From Treponema sp. (GTDB lineage Bacteria > Spirochaetota > Spirochaetia > Treponematales > Treponemataceae), in assembly GCA_024400915.1 (NCBI GenBank), contig JAKSLX010000001.1, forward strand, positions 186,001-250,000: a stretch of DNA of 64,000 nt. Reading direction: 5' to 3'. The first letter of the stretch is position 1, and each line of letters starts with the position of its first letter. The notes under the pieces were generated by a model. The model saw nothing but the letters and a program-made list of their open reading frames with translations, did no database searches and had not been told where the DNA came from. Of this stretch, positions 44,815 through 53,252 are shown in pieces. The translations under genes were made by a program, and so were the position numbers.

Positions 44815-46377
44815 TTAAAAGTATCTTAATATTTTTTCCTTTGATGGAATTTCAAAGTCTACATCGGATTCCGGAATACTTACAGGCTTGTACATCTTCC
44901 AGGCTTCCTTCATAGGAATAAGTCTAGCATCATTAGGATACTTTTTCCATTCTCTGAAGCCTGTTGATTTTGAGAGCGCATAAGAATCCTGGCAGAGTGT
45001 TATTTCCACTGGAATCCACACCTTTTCATTCTGAATTATATACATTCCGTCTGCAACCTTGTTTGCTTCAGAAACGGCATAACCAGAATCATAAGCCATA
45101 TAAATGTGCCCCGGAACAGTGATGAATGCAGTTTCAATTCCCAATGCCTCAAGAAGGGAACAGTTGAGGATGGTCAAATCGTCACAGTCTCCACCGTGGT
45201 AGAGGATTGTCTGATATGGGAACTGAAGAAAGTCGATGGAACTAGAACCCGAGTTATCCGTAAAGGCTGATGCAGGGTCAACGACATAGTTGAGACCATA
45301 AGCCTTAAGTGCTGCAAACATTGCCTTTGCATACTGCTCATTCCTGTTTCTTCCGGTAAAATCAACCCTGTCGCGAAGAAGAATCCTTACTATGTTAGCA
45401 AACTTGTTGGCAGCAGCATCCTTACCGCTGACAAAGGCTGCGGCGCGTTCATCTTCATCCCACGACATATTGTTTCTTCCCAGAGTCTGAAGCTCAACGT
45501 TCTGAACAAATTCCATGCGGCTACCTAAAGAAGAATAGCTCACGATGATTTTTGCAGAAGAAGGCGAAGGAAGAATCTGGTTAAGGATACTTTCGTTCAA
45601 GAAGGCTGTAATGTCAGCTTCAAAATCCTGTCCAATTTCAACAGCATCATAGTGGGCAGCTTCATGAGGAGTTGCCATGAACTTTTCGATGAAAACTGAA
45701 ATGTCTACATCCGTAATCCTGTTCTTTTCCGCATTCTTGAAGATTACCTTTCCGAAAGGAATGTCATTGTACTGGCTGAAGAAAACCGGGAATACAGGAT
45801 CAAAGGCGTAGTACTGAGGCTCGATTCTGCTTGCTCCCATGATTCCCCTTGAGAAGTTGTATCTTAAAACAATTCCGGCATTCATGGCAGAAAGGAATGG
45901 TTCAGGCGAATAATTGAACTTCTTGTATCCTACGTAACCGCCGACAGAAATCGATGGAGAAGCATTGAAATAACCGTTCAGCTTGAAACCGTACAGAACA
46001 CCGGAAGCACTGGAAAAATTATTGTCCTTGCTTTCCGGAACAGACCAAAGGCCTGCAAAACCAATGAGGCTTACGCTGAACCTGTCCACCGGAGTAAATT
46101 CGTATCCTGCACCAAGGCTTCCAGTAGTAAAATTGAAATCCTTTATGCCCTTTGCCTTAAGGATTCCGTAACCTACATCAGCAGAAAAAATCACGCTGTC
46201 CTGTTTTCTAACTGTAATCGGCGAATATTCAAAACCAATTTCTGCTTCAAGGGAAGAATCCATTTCAGACCCGAGGGGGATATAGGTTCCACCCTGAGCC
46301 TTGAAACTTACATCAGCCCATGCAGAGAAAAATATCAGGGTGAAGGATAATAAACAAACTAATTTCTTCATATTCAA
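44815..46377 (-). CDS. Outer-membrane barrel protein with transglutaminase-like domain
   Basis: A 520-residue envelope protein. The signal peptide ends near AWADV (22). Residues about 22-180 alternate like an outer-membrane beta-barrel (VSLIGFAGLW, PSISVGGYVGYKKF). A beta-rich middle follows. A transglutaminase-like cysteine-protease domain occupies about 320-450, with Cys398 in GGDCDDLTILNCSLLEALG and His424 in VPGHIYMAYD. Both catalytic positions are present, so it may cut or cross-link proteins or peptidoglycan peptides. Its paralogue lies 8 bp upstream. It is the second gene of the four-gene cyclase operon. AAGGATT serves as ribosome site. Confidence 0.75.
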   Translation of the reverse strand: MNMKKLVCLLSFTLIFFSAWADVSFKAQGGTYIPLGSEMDSSLEAEIGFEYSPITVRKQDSVIFSADVGYGILKAKGIKDFNFTTGSLGAGYEFTPVDRFSVSLIGFAGLWSVPESKDNNFSSASGVLYGFKLNGYFNASPSISVGGYVGYKKFNYSPEPFLSAMNAGIVLRYNFSRGIMGASRIEPQYYAFDPVFPVFFSQYNDIPFGKVIFKNAEKNRITDVDISVFIEKFMATPHEAAHYDAVEIGQDFEADITAFLNESILNQILPSPSSAKIIVSYSSLGSRMEFVQNVELQTLGRNNMSWDEDERAAAFVSGKDAAANKFANIVRILLRDRVDFTGRNRNEQYAKAMFAALKAYGLNYVVDPASAFTDNSGSSSIDFLQFPYQTILYHGGDCDDLTILNCSLLEALGIETAFITVPGHIYMAYDSGYAVSEANKVADGMYIIQNEKVWIPVEITLCQDSYALSKSTGFREWKKYPNDARLIPMKEAWKMYKPVSIPESDVDFEIPSKEKILRYF

Positions 46378-46385
46378 TCCTTCAT

Positions 46386-48239
46386 CTAGAATGACTTACA
46401 TTTTTCAATACCCTTCTTAGCAGTCTTGTTTTCAGGGTCTTTGGCAAGTACTTTTTCAAACTGAACTCTTGCAGCATTGAAGTTCTTTTCAAGAAGATAA
46501 ACGTTTGCAAGGTTGTTCATTGACTGAATGGAATTTGATTTTGCAAATTCATTCTTTGCTTCTGCATAGCGGCCAACCCTAACCAAAGCCATACCAATCT
46601 TATTAGGGTCTCCAGACTTTCTTGCATTTACAATGACGCCTTCAATTTCTGTATTTATGTATTCATCAACTGAGGCAACTGCTGTCTTTTCAATCTGGCT
46701 CTGAGAAGGTCTTGTAAAGATTCCTGTAGAACCAGTGTAAACTGAAGGAGAGTAAACTTCCCAGAGTGAATGTGTATCATAGAATTCAAGAAGGGCTTCC
46801 TTGTCGGAAAGGATTTTCTTGATTGATTTGAAAGCTTCCTTTCTTGCCTTTGTAAATCCAGCAGAAAGATTCTTGATGGAAATACCGAAGTATACCTTTT
46901 CTGAATCAATGATGAGACCGGAGGTATCAGTAAAGTTGTTTCCGGCACCGGTTGGCTTGATTCCCATATCAACGAGAATGATCATGTCGTCATCAAGAGG
47001 AATGTAACCTGTACCAACGCCAACACTTTCAAGGCAGCTTGCAAGGAGAATTCCAAGTTCATCAAGGTCACCTCCAAGCATGTTCATTGTCTGGAGAGGA
47101 TACTTGATGCTGTCTACATCCATGTTCCTGTGATACTGCTCGTATGGAGAAGCCTCGTCTTTTTCAATGCTGATTTTTGAAAGCCTTACAGCTTCTGCCA
47201 TGTGGGCTGCAATAACAAGATTTCTGTTGATACCGGTCTTGAAGTTGTTTCTTGCAAATCCGGCAACATATTTTGCAAATTCCTGAACTTCAGGAGTATC
47301 TGGAGAGATGAAAGATGCCATGGCAGCAGGGTCAGCCCAAACAAAGGCATTTCTGTTGTAAACATCAAATACAACACTGTGAATGCTTTCCTTCTTTGTA
47401 CCAAGGAAATTGTATTCGATTACGACTTCACCGAGGATTTTTCCGTCTTCCGTAAACCTCAGGATTTCCTGGCTGAAATCTGCAAGGAGAGGAACCTGAA
47501 CGGACTTGTACTTCCTGAGCCTTGGAATCGAAGCCGATTCATAGGTAGAAGCCGTATACTTTCCTGCCCTGAACGAAATATGCACGTCAGTAACATCAGC
47601 ACCTTCAGTATTGCGGACTGTAAGGGTTCCGATAGGGAAGTTTCTGTATGCACTCATGTAGATAGGGAATGCAGCTTCATGCTGTTCAAGAGAAACGCTG
47701 AATCCCCCAGAAGATTTCTTACTTGTAGAAAAAGTGATTTTTGTTCCTATGCCGGCAAAGATTCCCTTAAGGAGAGGATCATTGTCTGAAACATTGAAGG
47801 AATTATAACCACCTACTGCATTCACAGTAATGGTAGGATTAAAACGAAAACCAACTTCGCCGTATCCTCTGTAGTAGGTATCACTGGCCTTTTTAGATTC
47901 ATCATTGATTTTTGTTGAAAAATTATAGATACCATAGCTTCCGCCTGCACCTACATAAAGACGACTCAAAGGATAGAAGTAGGCACCAAGACCAACACCT
48001 CCGCCGTAAATACTCAGGGATTCAGAAACGCCCTCCGGTTTAACGCTCGTAAACAATCCTTCTACACCGGCTGTCATGAATCCAAACAGATCAAAATCTG
48101 CCTGAGCTATTCCCATGAAACCTGTTTCATAGTTTTCAGAAGGCATAAGTACGCCCGAAGTTACGCGAAAAGAAATGTCGGCTGCAAAAGCGCTGACACC
48201 AAGAAGTACTGCTGCTGATAATGCAAAAAACTTTTTCAT
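46386..48239 (-). CDS. Outer-membrane barrel paralogue with dead transglutaminase-like domain and TPR end
   Basis: A 617-residue exported protein paralogous to the next gene. The signal peptide ends near AFAAD (20). The N-terminal barrel-like part (about 20-190) and the middle resemble those of the paralogue. The transglutaminase-like motif reads GGDLDELGILLASCLESVG, with Leu392 where the paralogue has the catalytic Cys; the His motif PGHIYMAYD corresponds to DDDMIILVD. It is therefore probably catalytically inactive. The C-terminal 90 residues hold TPR-like helices (VGRYAEAKNEFAKSNSIQSMNNLANVYL). GGAAGAG precedes the ATG. It opens the four-gene cyclase operon. Confidence 0.75.
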   Translation of the reverse strand: MKKFFALSAAVLLGVSAFAADISFRVTSGVLMPSENYETGFMGIAQADFDLFGFMTAGVEGLFTSVKPEGVSESLSIYGGGVGLGAYFYPLSRLYVGAGGSYGIYNFSTKINDESKKASDTYYRGYGEVGFRFNPTITVNAVGGYNSFNVSDNDPLLKGIFAGIGTKITFSTSKKSSGGFSVSLEQHEAAFPIYMSAYRNFPIGTLTVRNTEGADVTDVHISFRAGKYTASTYESASIPRLRKYKSVQVPLLADFSQEILRFTEDGKILGEVVIEYNFLGTKKESIHSVVFDVYNRNAFVWADPAAMASFISPDTPEVQEFAKYVAGFARNNFKTGINRNLVIAAHMAEAVRLSKISIEKDEASPYEQYHRNMDVDSIKYPLQTMNMLGGDLDELGILLASCLESVGVGTGYIPLDDDMIILVDMGIKPTGAGNNFTDTSGLIIDSEKVYFGISIKNLSAGFTKARKEAFKSIKKILSDKEALLEFYDTHSLWEVYSPSVYTGSTGIFTRPSQSQIEKTAVASVDEYINTEIEGVIVNARKSGDPNKIGMALVRVGRYAEAKNEFAKSNSIQSMNNLANVYLLEKNFNAARVQFEKVLAKDPENKTAKKGIEKCKSF

Positions 48240-48392
48240 TCACTCTTCCATTTTTATAAGATTGTAAAATTATACATTGTAGAACGCAAAATGTTCAATA
48301 AAAATTCGTTTATAAGAGGAAATATGGGAAAAGAAATTTTTTATTTACATATTCCCAATTCTTCTTGTAGAATGGTGCAGTGAGAGGTATAT

Positions 48393-51300
48393 ATGAAAAA
48401 AGTCTTTTTGTCTTTTATCTGTTTTGTATTATTTTTAACTTCATGTTCTGATTTCTTAAATGGTTCAGATTTAGTAAATGAAATAAATAAAACAATTGAA
48501 AAAGCAAATGCAACTGTATGCGACATTTCCATATTTTCAGAAAACAATGCATTTGATTTCTTAGGCGGAAAAGAAAAACAGATTATAAAAGGTGAACCAG
48601 TTCAGTTTACCTGTATCCTGGATTACGAAAATTACAAGTTCAACGGCTTTGAGCCAATTGCTACTGACAATCCTTCCCAAAGACTTGATGACTATGTAAA
48701 GATTGACATTGTAAGTTCAGATGAAGAAAAGAAAAATGGTACTTACAAGCTGGAGATCAGGTTACTGAAAGAATATCCTTCCATCGTCATCAAGCTGAAG
48801 AGTGTATTAATTCCTAAAGTAGTCAGTCTGGAGCCTGAATATGATCAGCTTGGTGTTTCATGCTACCGTCCAATAATATTTACCTTTAACCAGCCAATGT
48901 TTAGAGAAGATTTGAATGACTCTTTTGCAAAGCTCACAATTGTTGATTCAGAAAACAATGATTTTACAAAATACTATAACAATCCTGTGCTTTCTGATGA
49001 CGGAAAAACATTGACCGTAGTTCCAAAATATACTGAAATTGAAGCACTGGTAAAAGAAAATCCATATGCTGAGTTTGTTGTAAAGTTATCTGACGACATT
49101 TACACAGCCAATGAAGACGGTTCTAAATCAGAAAACAAACTGAAAGAAGCATACACTGGTAAAATCAGATTCATAAATCAGAAAGACACTATTCAGCCTG
49201 AATTCAGACAGCTGACATTGTTCAACAACAAAGAAAAAGAAAGGATCTTTACTTCTAAAGCTGCGTCTGAATGGAATGAAACTACAGGAGCTGAATTCCT
49301 GCAGAATGCAGTTTCCAACTATGTATATATTAATGCCATCGGTTCTGATAAAGAAAGTGGAATCAAATCCCTTTATGTAAAAGAAACTTTGGTAAAATAT
49401 TCTGACGGAAGTCCTGCAAACATTTCGGTTGATGGTATCTGTGAAAAAGCAGTTTTCCTTGAAAAGCAGAAAAATACATTTGAAACAGCTACAGTTCCAT
49501 ATGAATTAAAAACAGCAACTGATGGACTTATAAAACTAGATTTCTATGTTACCGATTATGGCAATAACAATTCTCCAGCCATCACTTATTATGTTGTAAA
49601 ATATACAAAGAAATCTACAAAAGATAATTTTGAGATTTATTCAAGATTTGTTCATACAAGCCCAACCGGCTCTTATGCAAAACTGACAAATATATGTATG
49701 GCACCTGAAGAAGGTAAGATTTCTGTTTATTCCGAAAAAGACAGCGAACACACATATTACTTTGATAAGCTTCTCTGCTACGATGAAGTATATAGAGGTG
49801 TTTATTCTCCAATGGAAATAAAGGTTCATTACAAAGAAGGTTCTTCAGCAGAGTGGATTGAACTTCCTAATGAAAACATTCGCTTAACAGATAACCACTG
49901 TTATGATTTGCAGAATCTTCCCATTCCAAGAAAAAAACAGAATTTATCGACCTACGTTAGGTTTACGGCTAAAAATATACTCAATGAGGAACACATTCTA
50001 GAAACTCAAATTCCTGCTTCTGATTATATAGAAAAAATAACGATAACAAACAACAATACTACGCGTGTGGATTTAAGTTTTAAACCATCTAAGAGTAGCA
50101 ACTCTAACAACTATTTAATTATTATCACAGACAGTAATAATAAACTGCTGGCAAACTATAAAGGTAATCCCCCTGCGTTTACCCCATCTGAATATTCATC
50201 TGGTGAATATCACCTTTATACAATTCCTTGTTTCGACTGCGGTCCTCAGTTTAACATTAATATTGGCACTGCAAGTACTTGCTATAAAATACGCTTTGAT
50301 TGGAACCAAAGCTCACCATGCTCCATAATCAATGAACCGGCTCCGGCTTCCATTACATTCCCTCAAGTTTCTCTTGAACTGTTGCCTCCAGAAATAAATA
50401 CCGGTAAAAGAACAGTAAAAGTTACAACAGACTATTCAAATGCAAGTGAAAATGTAAGATACAAAGTGTTGTGTTACTCAAATGATGATTTTTTTAAGGT
50501 GGATGAGAGACTCGATATTAGACTCCGGGACTTTACTTATATCCAAGAAAGCGGTTATTGTTCGTTTCCTGAAACTGATGCAACAATTATTGTAAAATCT
50601 GGTTACCCATACAACACAAAGATAGTGGCCTATGACTTAAATGGCGTTAAAAAAGATGAAAAAATCTTACTTGATGTAATAGATGCAACATATGACAACA
50701 TTCCTTCCGAATATTTTACTTTTACATTATTTGCAAAGTCATATAATGAAATTTATCTAAAAAGTGGAAGTACTGTATATCTGAATGAACCCGACTTAAG
50801 GAGAAATGCAGAAAACAAGGTCATAGTTAAAAAATATATAAAGAAAATTGAATCAGAAGCAGACTCTGTTTATCAAAGTTCAAAAACGATTACAAAAGAA
50901 CTGTTAGATAAAATACCTCAGGCAGATACAGAAATTCTGTTATTTGATCCTGTTAAAACATTGCAAAATGACATCCCTATAAGATTTGATTATTTGGACT
51001 ACGGATTGTATTCTCTTATCCTTATGAAGGAAGATCTCAATGGTAATTATAATATTTACTATCAGCCAATATATCACAAATTCATGAAAGGTCTTCAAAT
51101 TGGTAAAATGAGTTCTTCTAAAATTGAATTTAGAAACAGTAGAAACGTTGATGGTAATTCTACTATATCTTATCTCAATAGCGAAAGCTCTGAATTTAAT
51201 ACTAAAAACAGTGATTATAATTCTGGGGGATGGGGAGTATTACCAAACTTTACTATTGCTGATGAAGATAAAGTTAAATTTATTAAGATTTCAGGATATG

Positions 51301-51638
51301 CTGAGGGTTATAATTCAACCTATCGTTATTACAATTTTTATTTCTATCCAAACTACTATCTGAATGATTTAACTCTCAAAAGAAAAATGATGTTCAAATA
51401 TGATAATGAATATCAGATTCTTGCAGATCAGCCTGCACTGATTCAGCTTGTTCAAAGCGACATAAAGCTAACAACAGAACCAGAAGACTGGGACATGAGG
51501 GGACAGACAATCGAATATAAACAAATTTCTGATGATTTCCTTTATACTGTTGATTTATCAAAGATTACAAAGAAGTATTACGCCGTGCTGGTACATTTTG
51601 CTGATGGTTCAACAAAGATGATAAGCGAAACAAAATAA
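48393..51638 (+). CDS. Large surface lipoprotein with Ig-like modules
   Basis: A 1081-residue lipoprotein. The signal peptide ends in FLTSC, with Cys18 as lipidation site. Residues about 140-250 match an SbsA-type Ig-like module (PRPIIFTFNQPMFREDL..., LSDDGKTLTVVPK). The remainder is a series of beta-rich segments with KVTTDYSNASENVRYKV and ITYYVVKYTK patterns, without recognised catalytic motifs. It looks like a spirochaete surface or periplasmic adhesion/structural protein. GAGAGG lies ahead of the ATG. Base composition is more AT-rich than the flanking genes. A hairpin follows at 51644-51689. Confidence 0.8.
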   Translation: MKKVFLSFICFVLFLTSCSDFLNGSDLVNEINKTIEKANATVCDISIFSENNAFDFLGGKEKQIIKGEPVQFTCILDYENYKFNGFEPIATDNPSQRLDDYVKIDIVSSDEEKKNGTYKLEIRLLKEYPSIVIKLKSVLIPKVVSLEPEYDQLGVSCYRPIIFTFNQPMFREDLNDSFAKLTIVDSENNDFTKYYNNPVLSDDGKTLTVVPKYTEIEALVKENPYAEFVVKLSDDIYTANEDGSKSENKLKEAYTGKIRFINQKDTIQPEFRQLTLFNNKEKERIFTSKAASEWNETTGAEFLQNAVSNYVYINAIGSDKESGIKSLYVKETLVKYSDGSPANISVDGICEKAVFLEKQKNTFETATVPYELKTATDGLIKLDFYVTDYGNNNSPAITYYVVKYTKKSTKDNFEIYSRFVHTSPTGSYAKLTNICMAPEEGKISVYSEKDSEHTYYFDKLLCYDEVYRGVYSPMEIKVHYKEGSSAEWIELPNENIRLTDNHCYDLQNLPIPRKKQNLSTYVRFTAKNILNEEHILETQIPASDYIEKITITNNNTTRVDLSFKPSKSSNSNNYLIIITDSNNKLLANYKGNPPAFTPSEYSSGEYHLYTIPCFDCGPQFNINIGTASTCYKIRFDWNQSSPCSIINEPAPASITFPQVSLELLPPEINTGKRTVKVTTDYSNASENVRYKVLCYSNDDFFKVDERLDIRLRDFTYIQESGYCSFPETDATIIVKSGYPYNTKIVAYDLNGVKKDEKILLDVIDATYDNIPSEYFTFTLFAKSYNEIYLKSGSTVYLNEPDLRRNAENKVIVKKYIKKIESEADSVYQSSKTITKELLDKIPQADTEILLFDPVKTLQNDIPIRFDYLDYGLYSLILMKEDLNGNYNIYYQPIYHKFMKGLQIGKMSSSKIEFRNSRNVDGNSTISYLNSESSEFNTKNSDYNSGGWGVLPNFTIADEDKVKFIKISGYAEGYNSTYRYYNFYFYPNYYLNDLTLKRKMMFKYDNEYQILADQPALIQLVQSDIKLTTEPEDWDMRGQTIEYKQISDDFLYTVDLSKITKKYYAVLVHFADGSTKMISETK

Positions 51639-51643
51639 AAAGT

Positions 51644-51689
51644 GAGGAATGTTAGAAAAACCGCTGGTAAGGTTTATCTGACATTCCTC
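51644..51689 (+). terminator. Terminator-like hairpin after the large lipoprotein
   Basis: GAGGAATGTTAGA (51644-51656) and TCTGACATTCCTC (51677-51689) pair over 13 positions with one G-T pair. No long T run follows, so it may be factor-dependent or protect the 3' end. Confidence 0.5.
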
Positions 51690-51704
51690 ATCTGAAATTT
51701 CTAA

Positions 51705-51823
51705 TTATGATTTTTGTAATTTGCTTACTTCTTCTGCCGACAAACCCGTGCAGATGAAGATCACGTAGCTTTCGGGCAGCAGCATGTAGTCTTCCTTTTT
51801 CTGCGGTGTTTGCCAAACATTTT
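51705..51823 (-). pseudogene. Remnant of a PD-(D/E)XK nuclease-family (Rpn-like) transposase
   Basis: A short open stretch on the minus strand reads KNVWQTPQKKEDYMLLPESY, then VIFICTGLSAEEVSKLQKS and a stop at 51705. LLPESYVIFIC is a hallmark of the Rpn/PD-(D/E)XK transposase family near its conserved core, and the GLSxEEV tail resembles that family's C terminus. The sequence between them and everything upstream are missing, and an in-frame stop closes the upstream side. It is a decayed fragment. The surrounding 350-bp gap (51639-51988) holds this remnant, a hairpin and the promoter of the next gene. Confidence 0.6.
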
Positions 51824-51976
51824 TTTACCTCGGCCAAATTGGATTGCGGAGAACAAATTCTCCTAACCTATATATAACCGCTGGAATTATAAAAAGTGGA
51901 AAGTTTTTGAAAAAAACACAAAAGTATAAGGCAACGGGGACGGTTTTTCAGGCTTCTTTAATTTGCAATTAGGATT

Positions 51977-51982
51977 TATAAT
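51977..51982 (+). promoter_or_regulatory. -10 box of the MBL-fold gene, leaderless
   Basis: TATAAT at 51977-51982 ends 6 nt before the ATG at 51989; there is no ribosome site. The -35 (TTCTTT near 51954) is weak. Confidence 0.5.
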
Positions 51983-51988
51983 CGTGGT

Positions 51989-53083
51989 ATGAAAATTTTA
52001 TTGTGCGTTATTTTTCTTGCCGCATTTTTTTCAATGCAAATTACTGCCATCCCGTTTCTTCCTGGAGTTGGCGGAAAACCATCGGAAGCCGACAGGAAGG
52101 ATTATCTTCAGAGGGCTGAAAATTTTGACGGAAAAGAATTCCACAATGAAAATGAAGTTGTCTTCATCAACAAGGTGCAGGATGAAGACCCGCTGAGAAT
52201 TTCAGCAAAACCTGCCAAGCCGGAAGATTCTCTTGAATTGCCTGTAAAAACACCGGAATTTCTGACTTCTCCATCTGAAAGGGATTTTACCTTTACCTGG
52301 TATGGTCATTCTACTTTCATGATTCAGATGCACGGGAAAAACATTCTGATCGATCCAGTTTTTACTGAAAGGATTTCACCTGTAAGCTGGGCCGGTCCTA
52401 AAAAATTTACGAAGCCTTCCGTTGGAACAGAAGATCTGCCAGAAATCGACTTCCTTGTTTTATCACACGATCATTACGATCATCTTGACTATAAATTCAT
52501 CAGGGAAATTGACGAAAAGGTTAAGAAATACATTGTGCCCCTTGGAGTTGAAAGCCACCTGAAAAAATGGAAAGTAAAAACCGAAAAAATCATCAACCTG
52601 TCCTGGTGGGAAGAGTTTTCTGAAGACGGCCTAAAAATTACGGCAGCCCCCGCACAGCACTTTAGCGGAAGATGGATTACCGGCAGAAATCAAACTTTAT
52701 GGTGCGGCTATGTTTTTAAAGATGAGTACCGACAGATTTTCTATAGCGGTGATTCAGGTTACGGAGAACACTTCAAGAAGATTCATGAAAAGTTCGGGGA
52801 TTTTGAACTTGCAATCCTTGAATGCGGACAGTACAACAAGCGCTGGCCTATGATTCATTCATTTCCTGAAGAAACTGTACAGGAAGCAATGGAGCTTGGT
52901 GCAAAAATCACAGTCCCGGTTCACTGGGGAGCAATCGTCTTAAGCACCAACGGATGGGATGATTCAGTCCTAAGGTTTGTAAAAGCTGCAGAACAAAACG
53001 GAATTGATTACCTTACCCCATACCTATGCGAAACGGTTAAATTTCCACTGACAAAATCATACAAAGAAAAATGGTTTGAATGA
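51989..53083 (+). CDS. MBL-fold metallo-hydrolase (NAPE-PLD-like), exported
   Basis: A 364-residue metallo-beta-lactamase-fold hydrolase. A hydrophobic N-terminal segment (1-20) is a signal peptide or anchor. FTWYGHSTFMIQMHGKNILIDPVF and the zinc motif LSHDHYDHLD (HxHxDH) mark the NAPE-phospholipase-D/UlaG-like branch; further metal ligands are in APAQHFSGRWITGRNQ, YSGDSGYGEH and VPVHWGA. It likely cleaves a phosphodiester or lactone bond in the envelope; the substrate is unknown. TATAAT lies 6 nt before the ATG with no ribosome site. The AAA+ gene downstream has its own promoter region. Confidence 0.9.
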   Translation: MKILLCVIFLAAFFSMQITAIPFLPGVGGKPSEADRKDYLQRAENFDGKEFHNENEVVFINKVQDEDPLRISAKPAKPEDSLELPVKTPEFLTSPSERDFTFTWYGHSTFMIQMHGKNILIDPVFTERISPVSWAGPKKFTKPSVGTEDLPEIDFLVLSHDHYDHLDYKFIREIDEKVKKYIVPLGVESHLKKWKVKTEKIINLSWWEEFSEDGLKITAAPAQHFSGRWITGRNQTLWCGYVFKDEYRQIFYSGDSGYGEHFKKIHEKFGDFELAILECGQYNKRWPMIHSFPEETVQEAMELGAKITVPVHWGAIVLSTNGWDDSVLRFVKAAEQNGIDYLTPYLCETVKFPLTKSYKEKWFE

Positions 53084-53164
53084 TTCTGCCAACAGCCCTG
53101 AATTATTCCTTTTATCTTAAGCACAATATAAAATTAATGGATTTTTTCTTCTTTTCTGTGTTTT

Positions 53165-53216
53165 CATCGTAAAAAAAACGATGCGGTTTCTTAAAAACTT
53201 ACTATATTAGAAACCG
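53165..53216 (+). promoter_or_regulatory. Two palindromes upstream of the AAA+ ATPase gene
   Basis: CATCG-N9-CGATG (53165-53183) is followed by CGGTTTCT (53184-53191) and AGAAACCG (53209-53216), a perfect 8-bp inverted repeat that encloses a -10-like TATATT (53204-53209). The second could be an operator. Confidence 0.45.
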
Positions 53217-53252
53217 AGAATAACTGCAAATTACGATGGAGGAGAAAAGAAC

